Shown: positions 1-6,831 of the stretch, piece after piece
Numbering within the stretch: position 1 is the first letter of the stretch
Layout of the letters: every line of letters starts with the position of its first letter
Assembly (NCBI GenBank): GCA_033283265.1
Contig: JAWMQN010000004.1
Coordinates: 186,001 to 250,000 of the forward strand
Origin: Mangrovimicrobium sp033283265
GTDB lineage: Bacteria; Pseudomonadota; Gammaproteobacteria; Pseudomonadales; Halieaceae
Direction of reading: 5' to 3'
DNA length: 64,000 nucleotides
Notes under the pieces: generated by a model
The model's database searches: none
What the model was told of the DNA's origin: nothing
The model's input: the letters and a program-made list of their open reading frames with translations, nothing else
Program-made: the position numbers and the translations under genes

Positions 1-1
1 G

Positions 2-577
2 CTCACACGGAAGCTCTTGGTCTTATCGACTTTCTGGTTCGTGGCATGCAATGTAATCGCTGAGGAGTTTGCGGGCCTAACTATTCCAGAAGAAAACGTT
101 CTGCTGGCGTCGAGCCCAAGCCTTTGTTGTTTCGATGATGGTTCAGCCGATATCGCGCTCATCGTCGACGAGCGAGAGATGGCGGCCGCCATACCAAAGT
201 ACAAAGTGTTAACAAAAAATCCAGAGATGCCCTTTGTTTTGTACGCTAACTTGATTGATCTCAAGCGCGTTTCAGCGTCGGTACTAGCCGACTTTGATCA
301 AGGTAGTGTGCCGGTTGAAGATCGCTGGACGAATTACAAGAGACTGTATCGGACACCGGGAAGCTGGGTTTTGGTTAGCGGAGACATTCCGCCTTGGGAG
401 CTGATCGCTATTTGTAGGATTTCAGGAATCAATAGCGAATTCGAAACATGTTCGTACAAGACGAATATCGCTAAGTTCGGAGTAATCTACAGCCTCAGGA
501 ATTCCAACAATGAGCTGAGGAGTAACGTAGAACAGTATCTGATAGGTAAACTACGTGAGTGGGCAAAAAGCACATAA
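2..577 (+). CDS. cassette-borne hypothetical exported protein, 5' end off window
   Basis: The reading frame is open from the left edge of the window and closes at a TAA that runs straight into an attC site, so this is an integron cassette gene. The visible N-terminus (basic LTRK, a hydrophobic stretch, then a Cys near LSTFWFVAC) looks like a signal peptide, possibly a lipoprotein one. The true start is probably just outside the window; a TTG at 17 is the first usable in-window start. The remaining ~170 residues match no family I recognise. Codon and base use is clearly AT-richer than the housekeeping genes, as expected of a cassette. The function is unknown. Confidence 0.6.
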   Translation, partial: LTRKLLVLSTFWFVACNVIAEEFAGLTIPEENVLLASSPSLCCFDDGSADIALIVDEREMAAAIPKYKVLTKNPEMPFVLYANLIDLKRVSASVLADFDQGSVPVEDRWTNYKRLYRTPGSWVLVSGDIPPWELIAICRISGINSEFETCSYKTNIAKFGVIYSLRNSNNELRSNVEQYLIGKLREWAKST

Positions 578-669
578 CAAGAAGTTGAAGCTGACCAAGG
601 AACCTGTCACGCGGCTTGCGTGCGCAACCCGCGCGCCAGAGCCGCTTGGCAGCTTAACTTGGCGTTATG
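574..669 (+). repeat. integron attC site 1
   Basis: The outer core sites are recognisable: TAACAA at 575-580 just after the upstream stop and GGCGTTATG at 661-669 just before the next gene. Between them lies an imperfect palindrome (aagttgaagctgacc ... cagcttaactt) characteristic of attC recombination sites. The length of ~96 bp is in the usual range. Confidence 0.85.
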
Positions 670-678
670 AGGCCTTCT

Positions 679-1161
679 ATGTCTGAGAGTTTACAAGAGT
701 CGATGGCTTCGGTTCTGACAGAGGTTGGAGGGATAATCCAAGTCTCTCAGCAGTTAGAGCTGGGTTTGAAATATTCAATATCTCTAATCAAAAAGCTAGA
801 GGGCGACAAATTCGACGAGAACATATTCAGCTCTGAGTTTGATGCGCTGTCGAAACGAACACTTGGACCTCTCATTGAAAAGTTTGCAATACACGTACAG
901 ATTAACTCTGCGTTTGAAAAAGTCTTAGAAAAAGCGCTAACTGCTAGAAATAACGTTGTTCATAATTTCTTCACTGACAATATTGAACTTCTTGCGACAA
1001 AGAAGGGCAGAGATGAATCAATAGTAAAACTGCAACAGCTTTGGAAGGATGTCGCAGCTGGTCTTCTCGCAGTAGACCAAGTAGTCCCAGAACTCATGAA
1101 GGCTTCTGGCATCGACCCAGAGGAAACGTCAAGAAAAGCATGGGAGGCCATTGAGCAGTGA
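679..1161 (+). CDS. cassette-borne hypothetical protein with HEPN-like RxxxxH motif
   Basis: The ATG at 679 is chosen; an upstream ATG at 667 lies inside the attC core and is less likely. The ~160 aa product is predicted all-helical and acidic, with no signal peptide or membrane segment. Around residue 90 it reads ARNNVVHNFF, which fits the RX4-6H signature of HEPN-type nucleases and nucleotidyl-transfer partners; the motif is visible, the fold is inferred. The gene is flanked by attC sites 1 and 2, so it is a one-gene cassette. Toxin/antitoxin, abortive-infection or simple orphan roles are all possible. No partner antitoxin is obvious within the cassette. Confidence 0.6.
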   Translation: MSESLQESMASVLTEVGGIIQVSQQLELGLKYSISLIKKLEGDKFDENIFSSEFDALSKRTLGPLIEKFAIHVQINSAFEKVLEKALTARNNVVHNFFTDNIELLATKKGRDESIVKLQQLWKDVAAGLLAVDQVVPELMKASGIDPEETSRKAWEAIEQ

Positions 1162-1166
1162 GCCTC

Positions 1167-1249
1167 ATAACAAGGCCGGGCACATCGCCGCCTTCGGCGG
1201 CTGGACTCGCTACACTTCGTTTCGCTCGCCCGTGCCGGCAGCGTTATAG
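1167..1249 (+). repeat. integron attC site 2
   Basis: TAACAAGGCCGGGCAC at 1168 and the complementary GTGCCGGCAGCGTTATAGG ending at 1250 form the outer arms. The centre contains a second hairpin (gccgccttcggcggc). It sits between a stop codon and the next start. Confidence 0.88.
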
Positions 1250-1257
1250 GAACTAAT

Positions 1258-1686
1258 GTGCTTCGATTCTTAGTCTTATTAATTAGCCTTTTGGCAATTG
1301 AGGCTGTTGGAAGTGCGCCTCCTGAGCCAAGAATTCTCACCAAGAAGATGGCTGATGAATTGGGATTTAACATAGTTATTGAGCCAGAAGGTCACTACCT
1401 AATGGCCGTGGTTAAATTTCCCCTACGCATCAACGAATTGTGGCAGCCTTACTCAAGTGGCTTCGCACTTTTAGACTCAAATGGCGATGAAATAGCCATT
1501 AACTCAATGCATTATGAACCAAACTCCCAGGAGCCTATGATAGTAGCTACCTTCGATCCAGCGTATGGCGTGGGCTCTGTATGGGTAGCGTACACTTGTA
1601 AGCCAATCGATCAGGACGATTGTGCAGGAAAATGGGATATCGCATATCACATTGAGTCAATCGTTGAGTATGCGGCGTCCCTATAA
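1258..1686 (+). CDS. cassette-borne secreted hypothetical protein
   Basis: A GTG start at 1258 is used because the overlapping ATG at 1256 runs into a stop after five codons. The first ~20 residues (LRFLVLLISLLAIEAVGSA) form a clear Sec signal peptide. The mature protein of ~120 aa is acidic and predicted beta-rich, with a C-terminal pair of Cys (TCKPIDQDDC) that could form a disulfide in the periplasm. The family is not recognised. The stop codon TAA is itself the beginning of attC site 3, the tight packing typical of cassettes. Confidence 0.65.
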   Translation: MLRFLVLLISLLAIEAVGSAPPEPRILTKKMADELGFNIVIEPEGHYLMAVVKFPLRINELWQPYSSGFALLDSNGDEIAINSMHYEPNSQEPMIVATFDPAYGVGSVWVAYTCKPIDQDDCAGKWDIAYHIESIVEYAASL

Positions 1687-1739
1687 CAAGGCCAGGCAGC
1701 GGGACGCGCGTACCGCGCGCCCTTGCTGGCGGCGTTACG
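1683..1739 (+). repeat. integron attC site 3 (short)
   Basis: TAACAAGGCCAGGCAGC at 1684 pairs with GCTGGCGGCGTTACG ending near 1739. The site is only ~57 bp, near the minimum for an attC, with a central GCGCGC hairpin. Confidence 0.85.
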
Positions 1740-1757
1740 TGAATTGGAGCTGCTGAA

Positions 1758-2168
1758 ATGACTGAGCTGCTTAGCGGATACGGACTGCCTTATCAGCCAG
1801 CTCCAGTATTGGACCGTCTCGAGTCAGGAGACGAGAGCGCACTAGATGAGCTTTGGGAGAATCTGTATCACCAAGGAGATATTGGCACAGCCTCTTTGGC
1901 TGCCGTACCGCGCCTCGTCAGTCTTGGCATTTTATCTCTAGTTTCGGCCATTGCTGTGGCAAGAGAGGGGAATTCAGAGCTCCGCGCATCAGAGGAGATT
2001 GAGGCAGCTTATTCTCGGGCGCTAGAGGCGGCGCTGGCAGCCAGCCCCGTCGATGAGGCAGAACTACAGGGCTTCTACGCCATACATGCTCTGATGAATG
2101 GCCACCTTAGGTTGGCCAAGGCAATAAACCTTATGTCGCCGGAGGAAATCCTTGCAGAGTATGGTTAA
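1758..2168 (+). CDS. cassette-borne hypothetical protein resembling polymorphic-toxin immunity proteins
   Basis: This 136 aa acidic, helical protein starts at an ATG preceded by GGAGCTGCTGAA. Its N-terminal part (ALDELWENLYHQGDIGTASLAAVPRLV) resembles a segment I associate with HEAT-like immunity proteins of polymorphic toxin systems, usually of the form LDELWENL.HQGT.Y.AS.AAVP.LV. This rests on remembered sequence pattern, so treat it as a suggestion. No toxin gene is adjacent. Bounded by attC sites 3 and 4. Confidence 0.65.
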   Translation: MTELLSGYGLPYQPAPVLDRLESGDESALDELWENLYHQGDIGTASLAAVPRLVSLGILSLVSAIAVAREGNSELRASEEIEAAYSRALEAALAASPVDEAELQGFYAIHALMNGHLRLAKAINLMSPEEILAEYG

Positions 2169-2172
2169 GCAC

Positions 2173-2230
2173 GTAACAAGGCCAAGCAAGCAGGGACCCG
2201 CTAACGCGGGCCCCTGTTGGCAACGTTAGG
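2173..2230 (+). repeat. integron attC site 4 (short)
   Basis: TAACAAGGCCAAGCAAGCAG at 2174 and CTGTTGGCAACGTTAGG ending at 2230 are the paired outer arms, with an inner GGGACCCGCTAACGCGGGCCC hairpin-like centre at 2193-2213. ~58 bp. Confidence 0.85.
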
Positions 2231-2238
2231 TGCTCCCT

Positions 2239-2466
2239 ATGTTCAAAGCCATTAAACGCTGGTACCAAGGGGAAGCAAAAATGACGGAGGGTGACGTAGG
2301 CGAGGGTTACGCTATATTTCCTGCGCCCTACACCGAATACCACTGGACAGCTCGGTGCGCTCGAACTCTCGTAGAGTTTTATCTAAATCACTGGCAATGG
2401 CTCTGGGGTACTGCAGTAGCGTTACTGGCAGTTTATGTTGGTTACCTGGGGGTGGTAAGCCGCTAA
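2239..2466 (+). CDS. small cassette-borne membrane protein
   Basis: A 75 aa product starts at ATG 2239 (MFKAIKRWYQGEAK). A second in-frame ATG at 2281 has a better Shine-Dalgarno (GGGGAAG), so a 61 aa form is possible. The N-terminus is soluble and aromatic-rich. The C-terminal half (FYLNHWQWLWGTAVALLAVYVGYLGVV) contains one transmembrane helix. Small proteins of this design (HWTAR..R.LVEFYL.HWQWLW) recur in my memory of integron cassettes, without known function. Flanked by attC 4 and 5. Confidence 0.65.
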   Translation: MFKAIKRWYQGEAKMTEGDVGEGYAIFPAPYTEYHWTARCARTLVEFYLNHWQWLWGTAVALLAVYVGYLGVVSR

Positions 2467-2477
2467 TGGTCAACGCA

Positions 2478-2563
2478 CTAACAAGTGCGGGCAGTACGCC
2501 CCTGCGGGGCCGGACGCCAAAACCGCTACGCGGTTTCGGCGCCGCTGCCACAGGCGTTATGTG
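2478..2563 (+). repeat. integron attC site 5
   Basis: TAACAAGTGCGGGCAG at 2479 and CTGCCACAGGCGTTATGTG ending about 2563 form the outer arms. Two inner hairpins (CCCCTGCGGGG and AACCGCTACGCGGTTT) are visible. Confidence 0.87.
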
Positions 2564-2588
2564 TCTGTAAGCGTGGGCCATTAGACCA

Positions 2589-2960
2589 ATGACCGAATAT
2601 GAATTGTCAGACCTGATACTAAATAACACTGTTCTCATGTACATGGATGGTGCTGCGTTCATGACTTTATTGAGCGCCTATATTGTTATCGTTCACTTGG
2701 TTGGGAGGACTCTCACCAGGTTTCAGATCAGTTTTATCAACTTCACCTTTATTGGCTTGGCCACTAGTTCCACTCTAGGTTGGTTTGCTCATGGGAATCG
2801 CGGTTCTGATCTGATTAATCAATTGATTGAAATAAGCCAAAATAGTCCGGTGGCGTCCGAGGCAAGTGCTGGCATCGTAATTTACGGAATATTTAGAGCG
2901 CTGGTTATTATTGGTGCCCTAATTTATATGTGGCAGATTAGGCGGAGTGGTAAACCATAG
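2589..2960 (+). CDS. cassette-borne membrane protein
   Basis: A 123 aa protein with three predicted transmembrane segments (about residues 15-40, 50-68 and 95-117), an acidic N-terminus (MTEYELSDLIL) and a basic C-terminus (QIRRSGKP). The overall topology is unremarkable and no family is recognised. It is followed within ten bases by the left half of attC site 6. Base composition is AT-rich relative to the chromosome. Confidence 0.6.
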   Translation: MTEYELSDLILNNTVLMYMDGAAFMTLLSAYIVIVHLVGRTLTRFQISFINFTFIGLATSSTLGWFAHGNRGSDLINQLIEISQNSPVASEASAGIVIYGIFRALVIIGALIYMWQIRRSGKP

Positions 2961-2968
2961 AATGACAC

Positions 2969-3136
2969 ATAACAAATGCGGGTTACGGACGGGTTACAGC
3001 CGTGATCTTGCACCACTTTAGTGGACGGATTTTTTCCGACACTAAGGAGGTGCCCTGTGGTACACACCAAGAAGCGAAACTACAGCCGCTACACGCTGGC
3101 TTACAAGATCACCGGCCCCAGCTCGATGCGTTAACC
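2969..3136 (+). repeat. integron attC site 6, interrupted
   Basis: A left core (TAACAAATGCGGG at 2970) follows the upstream stop normally, but the matching right core (GATGCGTTAACC, 3126-3137) is ~165 bp away rather than 60-130. The intervening 3003-3107 looks like the end of an insertion sequence. I read this as an attC split or partly replaced by IS-derived DNA. Confidence 0.55.
3003..3107 (+). mobile_element. probable insertion-sequence end remnant (IS3-like)
   Basis: The stretch begins TGATCTTGCACCACTTTAGT, which looks like an IS terminal repeat. It continues through a strong ribosome-binding site (AAGGAGG) and a GTG-initiated peptide VVHTKKRNYSRYTLAYKI that resembles the basic start of an orfA-type transposase. 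The peptide stops after ~22 codons and no transposase body follows. It is a truncated end, sitting inside an attC site. The IS family is a guess from style, not a match. Confidence 0.45.
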
Positions 3137-3140
3137 AACC

Positions 3141-3473
3141 ATGAACGACATCTCGCTCACTCAACTTCTCGCCATCGCCGCTATCCCCGTGTTTCTGGCA
3201 GTGAGCTTTAGATATTTCGGCAGCGGTAAAATTCATGGCTACATAGCCCTCATCGGCGGCGCTCTTCTGTTGCTTGGCGTCTCGCTGCTGAAGGGGGTGC
3301 TTGACGTGGCGTGGGATTATGTCTTTTACCAGCCTGCGTCTTGCACGATCAGGGAGTTCTATTCTCTCTCCGGCGGGATTGGCTGCGCTACGATTCCAGT
3401 TGCACTCTGCTATTCGTTCATCATTTTTGGCATTTTAAATCTGGTCATCGCCTATGCGCGCAAGGCTGGATAA
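3141..3473 (+). CDS. hypothetical membrane protein, last cassette-like gene
   Basis: A 110 aa protein starts six bases after the right core of the interrupted attC, so its start position is that of a cassette gene. It has three to four predicted transmembrane helices (residues ~7-22, 31-52, 82-105) and two Cys in a short loop (SCTIREFYSLSGGIGC). No attC is recognisable after its stop, so either the site has decayed or the array ends here. No family recognised. Confidence 0.6.
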   Translation: MNDISLTQLLAIAAIPVFLAVSFRYFGSGKIHGYIALIGGALLLLGVSLLKGVLDVAWDYVFYQPASCTIREFYSLSGGIGCATIPVALCYSFIIFGILNLVIAYARKAG

Positions 3474-3577
3474 GTAGTTGCTGGCGCGCGGGCGCCTGGC
3501 GCCGGGGAAGACACATTTCCCCTCCTGAAGTAGTGTGTACAGCAGGCCTTGTGTCACTGGAATATGGGTGGAGGCGC

Positions 3578-4093
3578 ATGATGAGAGTATGGACGCTGTT
3601 GATATGTTCACTTTTCCTGATCTCCTGCTCTGGAGTCCCGGCAGATATCGAGCCGGTAAACGGCTTTGACTTGAGTAGATATACGGGCAAGTGGTACGAG
3701 ATAGCCCGGCTGGATCATCCTTTCGAAAGAGGTCTCGAGAAGGTGACAGCAACCTACACTGTAAATGGTGACGGCAGTGTGCGGGTTGAAAATCGGGGTT
3801 ATGCGGCAGGAAAAGGTGAGTGGGAGGACGCGGTTGGTAAGGCTAAGTTCGCCGCGGACGAGAATGTCGGTCACCTGAAAGTGTCGTTTTTCGGTCCGTT
3901 CTATGCGTCGTATGTGATATTCGAACTGGATAAAGAGGATTACCAGTATTCCTTTGTTACAGGTAGCGCCAACACTCTCTGGTTCCTGTCAAGAACGCCG
4001 ACGGTCAGCGACGATCTGAAGAACAGATTTCTCCGTGTCGTCAGGGCGGCGGGCTATGACACCGATGCGCTGATTTTCGTAAATCAACAGTGA
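3578..4093 (+). CDS. blc: outer-membrane lipocalin (Blc family lipoprotein)
   Basis: The 172 aa product starts at tandem ATGs (3578, 3581) behind GGGTGGAGGCGC; a longer open frame upstream is not used. The N-terminus MMRVWTLLICSLFLISCSG has a lipobox (LISC), so the mature protein is a lipoprotein with the acylated Cys near residue 17. GKWYEIARLDHPFERG is the diagnostic lipocalin GxW motif, followed by the beta-barrel strands and the C-terminal FLSRTP and R.AGYDTDALIFVNQ features of bacterial Blc. Blc binds lysophospholipids at the outer membrane and is stress-induced in E. coli. It sits just beyond the cassette array. Confidence 0.9.
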   Translation: MMRVWTLLICSLFLISCSGVPADIEPVNGFDLSRYTGKWYEIARLDHPFERGLEKVTATYTVNGDGSVRVENRGYAAGKGEWEDAVGKAKFAADENVGHLKVSFFGPFYASYVIFELDKEDYQYSFVTGSANTLWFLSRTPTVSDDLKNRFLRVVRAAGYDTDALIFVNQQ

Positions 4094-4183
4094 TTGGGCG
4101 CTTGATACTCGAAGCACGGGGAGTACTCTGGTCGTCAGCCCCCTGCTGAAACGCTACAAAGCTACTGCCCCGGAGATGAAGAA

Positions 4184-4209
4184 AAGCCCCCTCGCTGGCC
4201 ACGGGGCTT
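4184..4209 (+). terminator. possible terminator after the lipocalin gene
   Basis: AAGCCCC (4184-4190) pairs with GGGGCTT (4203-4209) across a 12-nt loop. An A-run precedes the stem and only a weak T-run follows, so it would work better on the minus strand. Confidence 0.4.
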
Positions 4210-4311
4210 GAGACCTTGAGACTTCCCTGCAATGTGAAGCGCGAGCTTTCTGGTTGCGTAAAAGCGGGCTGGGAGTTGCAGAGCGCAGCTGAGAACAACA
4301 TAAGGTGTGGA

Positions 4312-4623
4312 ATGAACGTAAAAGTGGAGGTATACCGGAACAGGTTTGTCGTCACGGCAGGCGGTGTAGCGAGGGTATTCACTCCAACGTCCCCATTCAC
4401 CACGGAGCGCCTGCTGGTCGGTGATTTCGCTTCGGCCGAGGAATGTCTCAAGCGGGCATTCAAGGAAATGCGGGTCCGTTCATTTTTTGGCCTGGTGTAT
4501 CCTGACGTACTCATGTGCCAGAAGGAGATGCATGAGGGTGGGCTTTCGTTGGTCGAGAGGCGTGTGTTGAATGAGCTCGGGATGTCAGCCGGTGGAAAGC
4601 GTGTCGAGATACAGGAAGGCTGA
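4312..4623 (+). CDS. hypothetical protein, about 103 aa
   Basis: The open frame extends upstream to 4216, but ATG 4312 behind ATAAGGTGTGGA is preferred because the sequence from there (MNVKVEVYRNRFVVTAGGVAR) begins a compact domain. It has two early beta strands, the phrase PFTTERLLVGDFASAEECLKRA, then a C-terminal helix LSLVERRVLNELG. There is no signal peptide or membrane helix. I recall small proteins with PFTTERLLVG in gammaproteobacteria but cannot attach a function. It stands alone between the lipocalin and a membrane-protein pair. Confidence 0.6.
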   Translation: MNVKVEVYRNRFVVTAGGVARVFTPTSPFTTERLLVGDFASAEECLKRAFKEMRVRSFFGLVYPDVLMCQKEMHEGGLSLVERRVLNELGMSAGGKRVEIQEG

Positions 4624-4704
4624 TTGGCAGGGCGTGATCAAAGGAGACTGCTTGTGTCGGGCTTCCTGCACTGATGCCAGCTCCGTGGACACAGGCCGAC
4701 GTAC

Positions 4705-5136
4705 ATGACTTACCTGCTTTACCTTCCGCTGGTGCTTGGCGTCATATATTTCATGGCCGGCGTGGTTGTGGTCGATGCACAGGATGGCCAGGAGGTGCCC
4801 GGCAAATTTCTTCGCTCGGCCTGGCTGGCGCTAGCGTTCTCCCTGGTCTACTGGGGGTGCCTGGAATTGTTCTTCCTGTCAGCAGAGGGCCGTCTTTTGC
4901 ACGTCGTATCACTGGTTTCAGGCCTGCTTGTCGCTGTCATCGCCTGCGCCGTCCCCCTACACAAGCTGGTGACCCTCTCCAGAGGGCTGGGTAAATCGGC
5001 CCTGGAAGTGTCGGACGAAATCGCTGCGGAAGGCAGTATTTCGCCCGCCCAGAGAGTAAAGGCGGGGAAGGAGAGAAGCGCGCCCGGTGGCGCCGGAGAA
5101 GCAGGCAGCGGGCAGGGCGACCGGACAAGACGATAA
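4705..5136 (+). CDS. hypothetical integral membrane protein
   Basis: A 143 aa protein with three predicted transmembrane helices (residues ~3-22, 37-56, 63-85) and a hydrophilic, low-complexity C-terminal tail rich in Gly, Glu, Ala and Arg. Its TAA overlaps the ATG of the next gene (TAATG at 5134-5138), so the two are translationally coupled and both are likely real. No family is recognised. The tail may be unstructured and cytoplasmic. Confidence 0.6.
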   Translation: MTYLLYLPLVLGVIYFMAGVVVVDAQDGQEVPGKFLRSAWLALAFSLVYWGCLELFFLSAEGRLLHVVSLVSGLLVAVIACAVPLHKLVTLSRGLGKSALEVSDEIAAEGSISPAQRVKAGKERSAPGGAGEAGSGQGDRTRR

Positions 5137-5333
5137 TGGAATTCTTGCAGGAAAACACGGTGTACTGCCCCTACTGTGGGGAGAGCATCGAAGTACTCAT
5201 CGATCACCAGGAAGCAGGGCAGCAATACATAGAGGATTGCCAGGTGTGTTGTCAGCCGATTGTTTTCAGCATTTCGTCGGGTGCAGAGGGGTGCTTACAT
5301 GTCGAAGTGCGGGTTGAAAATGACGCCTTTTGA
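5136..5333 (+). CDS. CPXCG-motif cysteine-rich zinc-ribbon protein
   Basis: A 65 aa protein with two Cys pairs, VYCPYCGESI near residue 10 and CQVCCQPI near residue 35, separated by an acidic linker. This matches the small CPXCG family found widely in gammaproteobacteria, presumed to bind zinc. Biochemical function is unknown. Coupled by a TAATG overlap to the upstream membrane protein. Confidence 0.8.
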   Translation: MEFLQENTVYCPYCGESIEVLIDHQEAGQQYIEDCQVCCQPIVFSISSGAEGCLHVEVRVENDAF

Positions 5334-5538
5334 ACATGCGATTCTCCGCAGCGACCTGTCGGGGCTGACATACCTGCCGAAGTTGATTCGCCGTGGCCAG
5401 GCTGGTGCAGCGGTGCCCCTATTGCGTGTAAGCGCTTCCCAGGGCTTGTGTGGCAAGCTCGACAGCCGATGTGCGATATAAACCGAAGAGTTCATCGGCC
5501 ATACGCCTTCCTTGACGCCGGCCGCAGGCCGCATTGAC

Positions 5539-5976
5539 ATGTGCAGACTCATTCGCCTCGCAACACTCTACTTCCTGATGGTATTCGCAGCAGGATTTAT
5601 CCTTGGCGCGTTTCGGGTGCTGGTCATGGCTGACCTGCTCGGTGAACGCAATGCCGAATTGCTCGAACTCCCCTTGATGCTGCTCGTCTGTGCCGTGGCG
5701 GCGCGTTCTCTGGTCAACAGGTATGCTGCTGGTTTCCGCCCGGCAGGTATGGCTGGTCTGGGTTTGCTAGCGCTTCTCATGCTGCTCAGCGTCGAGTTGA
5801 CCGTGGTATTGGCACTGCGTGGTCTATCGCTGCATGACTACCTCGCTACCCGGGACCCGGTTGCGGGTCTTGCCTATCTGCTGGGGCTGGCGTGGTTTGC
5901 CGCCGCGCCGGTGGTTTTCCATATCTGTGGTTCGGGCAAGGTGAATCTCGAGGCAAACGCTGGCAACGAACATTAG
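5539..5976 (+). CDS. four-helix hypothetical membrane protein
   Basis: ATG 5539 (MCRLIRLATLYFLMVFAAGF) is chosen over the upstream in-frame start at 5512 because the first transmembrane helix begins immediately after it. Four hydrophobic segments cover nearly the whole 145 aa, with short loops and a Gly-Lys-Asn tail. No catalytic motif is visible. The 200 bases upstream (5334-5538) hold no gene or clear signal. The next gene starts four bases after its stop, suggesting an operon. Confidence 0.65.
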   Translation: MCRLIRLATLYFLMVFAAGFILGAFRVLVMADLLGERNAELLELPLMLLVCAVAARSLVNRYAAGFRPAGMAGLGLLALLMLLSVELTVVLALRGLSLHDYLATRDPVAGLAYLLGLAWFAAAPVVFHICGSGKVNLEANAGNEH

Positions 5977-5980
5977 CGAG

Positions 5981-6313
5981 GTGGAAAACCTCTTCGCTCT
6001 GTCCCCGGCCTCGGTCGAGAAGGAGCCTTTCCTTGATCGGGTGGAGGGCGGCGGTGTCAGGATCGGGAAGATCATATCGATGGGGCCGGGCACTCCCGAA
6101 TGTGGGTGGTATGACCAGGGCCAGAATGAGTGGGTTGCCGTCCTTAGGGGGCAGGCCGGAATTTCATTCGACGACGGCGCGAGTGTGTTGCTCGAGGACG
6201 GGGCCCACCTGACTATCCCGGCCCGCTGGAGGCGTCGGGTTGACTCGACAGCGACACCGACGATCTGGCTCGGGGAGAGATTTCCCATCAGGGGACCTGA
6301 CCGGTGGCCATGA
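5981..6313 (+). CDS. small cupin-domain protein
   Basis: A 110 aa protein with a GTG start (no in-frame ATG is available). The core WYDQGQNEWVAVLRGQAGISFDDG ... LLEDGAHLTIPARWRRRVD is the two-part cupin motif: WVAVLRGQ corresponds to strand C/D with G.A, and PARWRRRVD to the second motif. The metal-ligand histidines of classical cupins are mostly replaced (GQNEW, WRRRVD), so metal binding is doubtful. Likely a small-molecule or sugar-binding cupin of unknown substrate. Confidence 0.75.
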   Translation: MENLFALSPASVEKEPFLDRVEGGGVRIGKIISMGPGTPECGWYDQGQNEWVAVLRGQAGISFDDGASVLLEDGAHLTIPARWRRRVDSTATPTIWLGERFPIRGPDRWP

Positions 6314-6360
6314 ATCGGTCATCATGTATGCACAGGCCGGCAGCCACGGGGATATCAACA

Positions 6361-6807
6361 ATGAGTACGGACGCCATGCTGGAGAGCGAAGCCCGGGCGA
6401 TTTTCGGTTCGAAATTCCAGCGCTTTCTCGCTGGCTACGAAGACTGGGACGGGCGCCTTTTCCTCAGCTTCAACGGGCAGTTTTTCCTCTGGGGCGCCCT
6501 GTGGATGCTCAATCGCGTCATGCTGCGCCGTTACCAGGTCATTTACCTGCTGCCCTGGGTCTACATCGTGATGCTGCTGCCGGGGCACGCCGGTGTCGGC
6601 AAGGTACTGGCGGCCTACCTCGGACTGCAACTCATCGCCTCCTGGTTGATAGACTGGCTGTACATGTGCAATGCCCGCAGCAGTCTCCGCCTGTTGCGCA
6701 AAAACGGCGATACCTTCTGGCTCAGGCTACAGACCGGCACCCTGGTTGACAGGCTCAGGTCGGCCCGTGACCGCGCCAGGTGGGTCACAGGAGCGAAAGA
6801 AGATTGA
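6361..6807 (+). CDS. hypothetical membrane protein (possibly DUF2628-like)
   Basis: ATG 6361 is preferred over in-frame starts at 6304-6325 because the preceding residues look non-conserved. The 148 aa product has an N-terminal soluble segment (EARAIFGSKFQRFLAGYEDW), then two to three membrane helices (FSFNGQFFLWGALWMLNRVM, IYLLPWVYIVMLLPG, YLGLQLIASWLIDWLYM) and a basic C-terminus. The pattern of a short cytoplasmic head followed by FFLWGALWMLNR recalls DUF2628 proteins. That is a weak resemblance. Confidence 0.65.
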   Translation: MSTDAMLESEARAIFGSKFQRFLAGYEDWDGRLFLSFNGQFFLWGALWMLNRVMLRRYQVIYLLPWVYIVMLLPGHAGVGKVLAAYLGLQLIASWLIDWLYMCNARSSLRLLRKNGDTFWLRLQTGTLVDRLRSARDRARWVTGAKED

Positions 6808-6831
6808 AACCCGGTAGCAGAATTTACGGAA

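Noticed and set aside
2131..2343. Minus-strand frames within the cassette array
   Set aside because: They span attC sites and lack start signals; the + strand genes fit the cassette layout.
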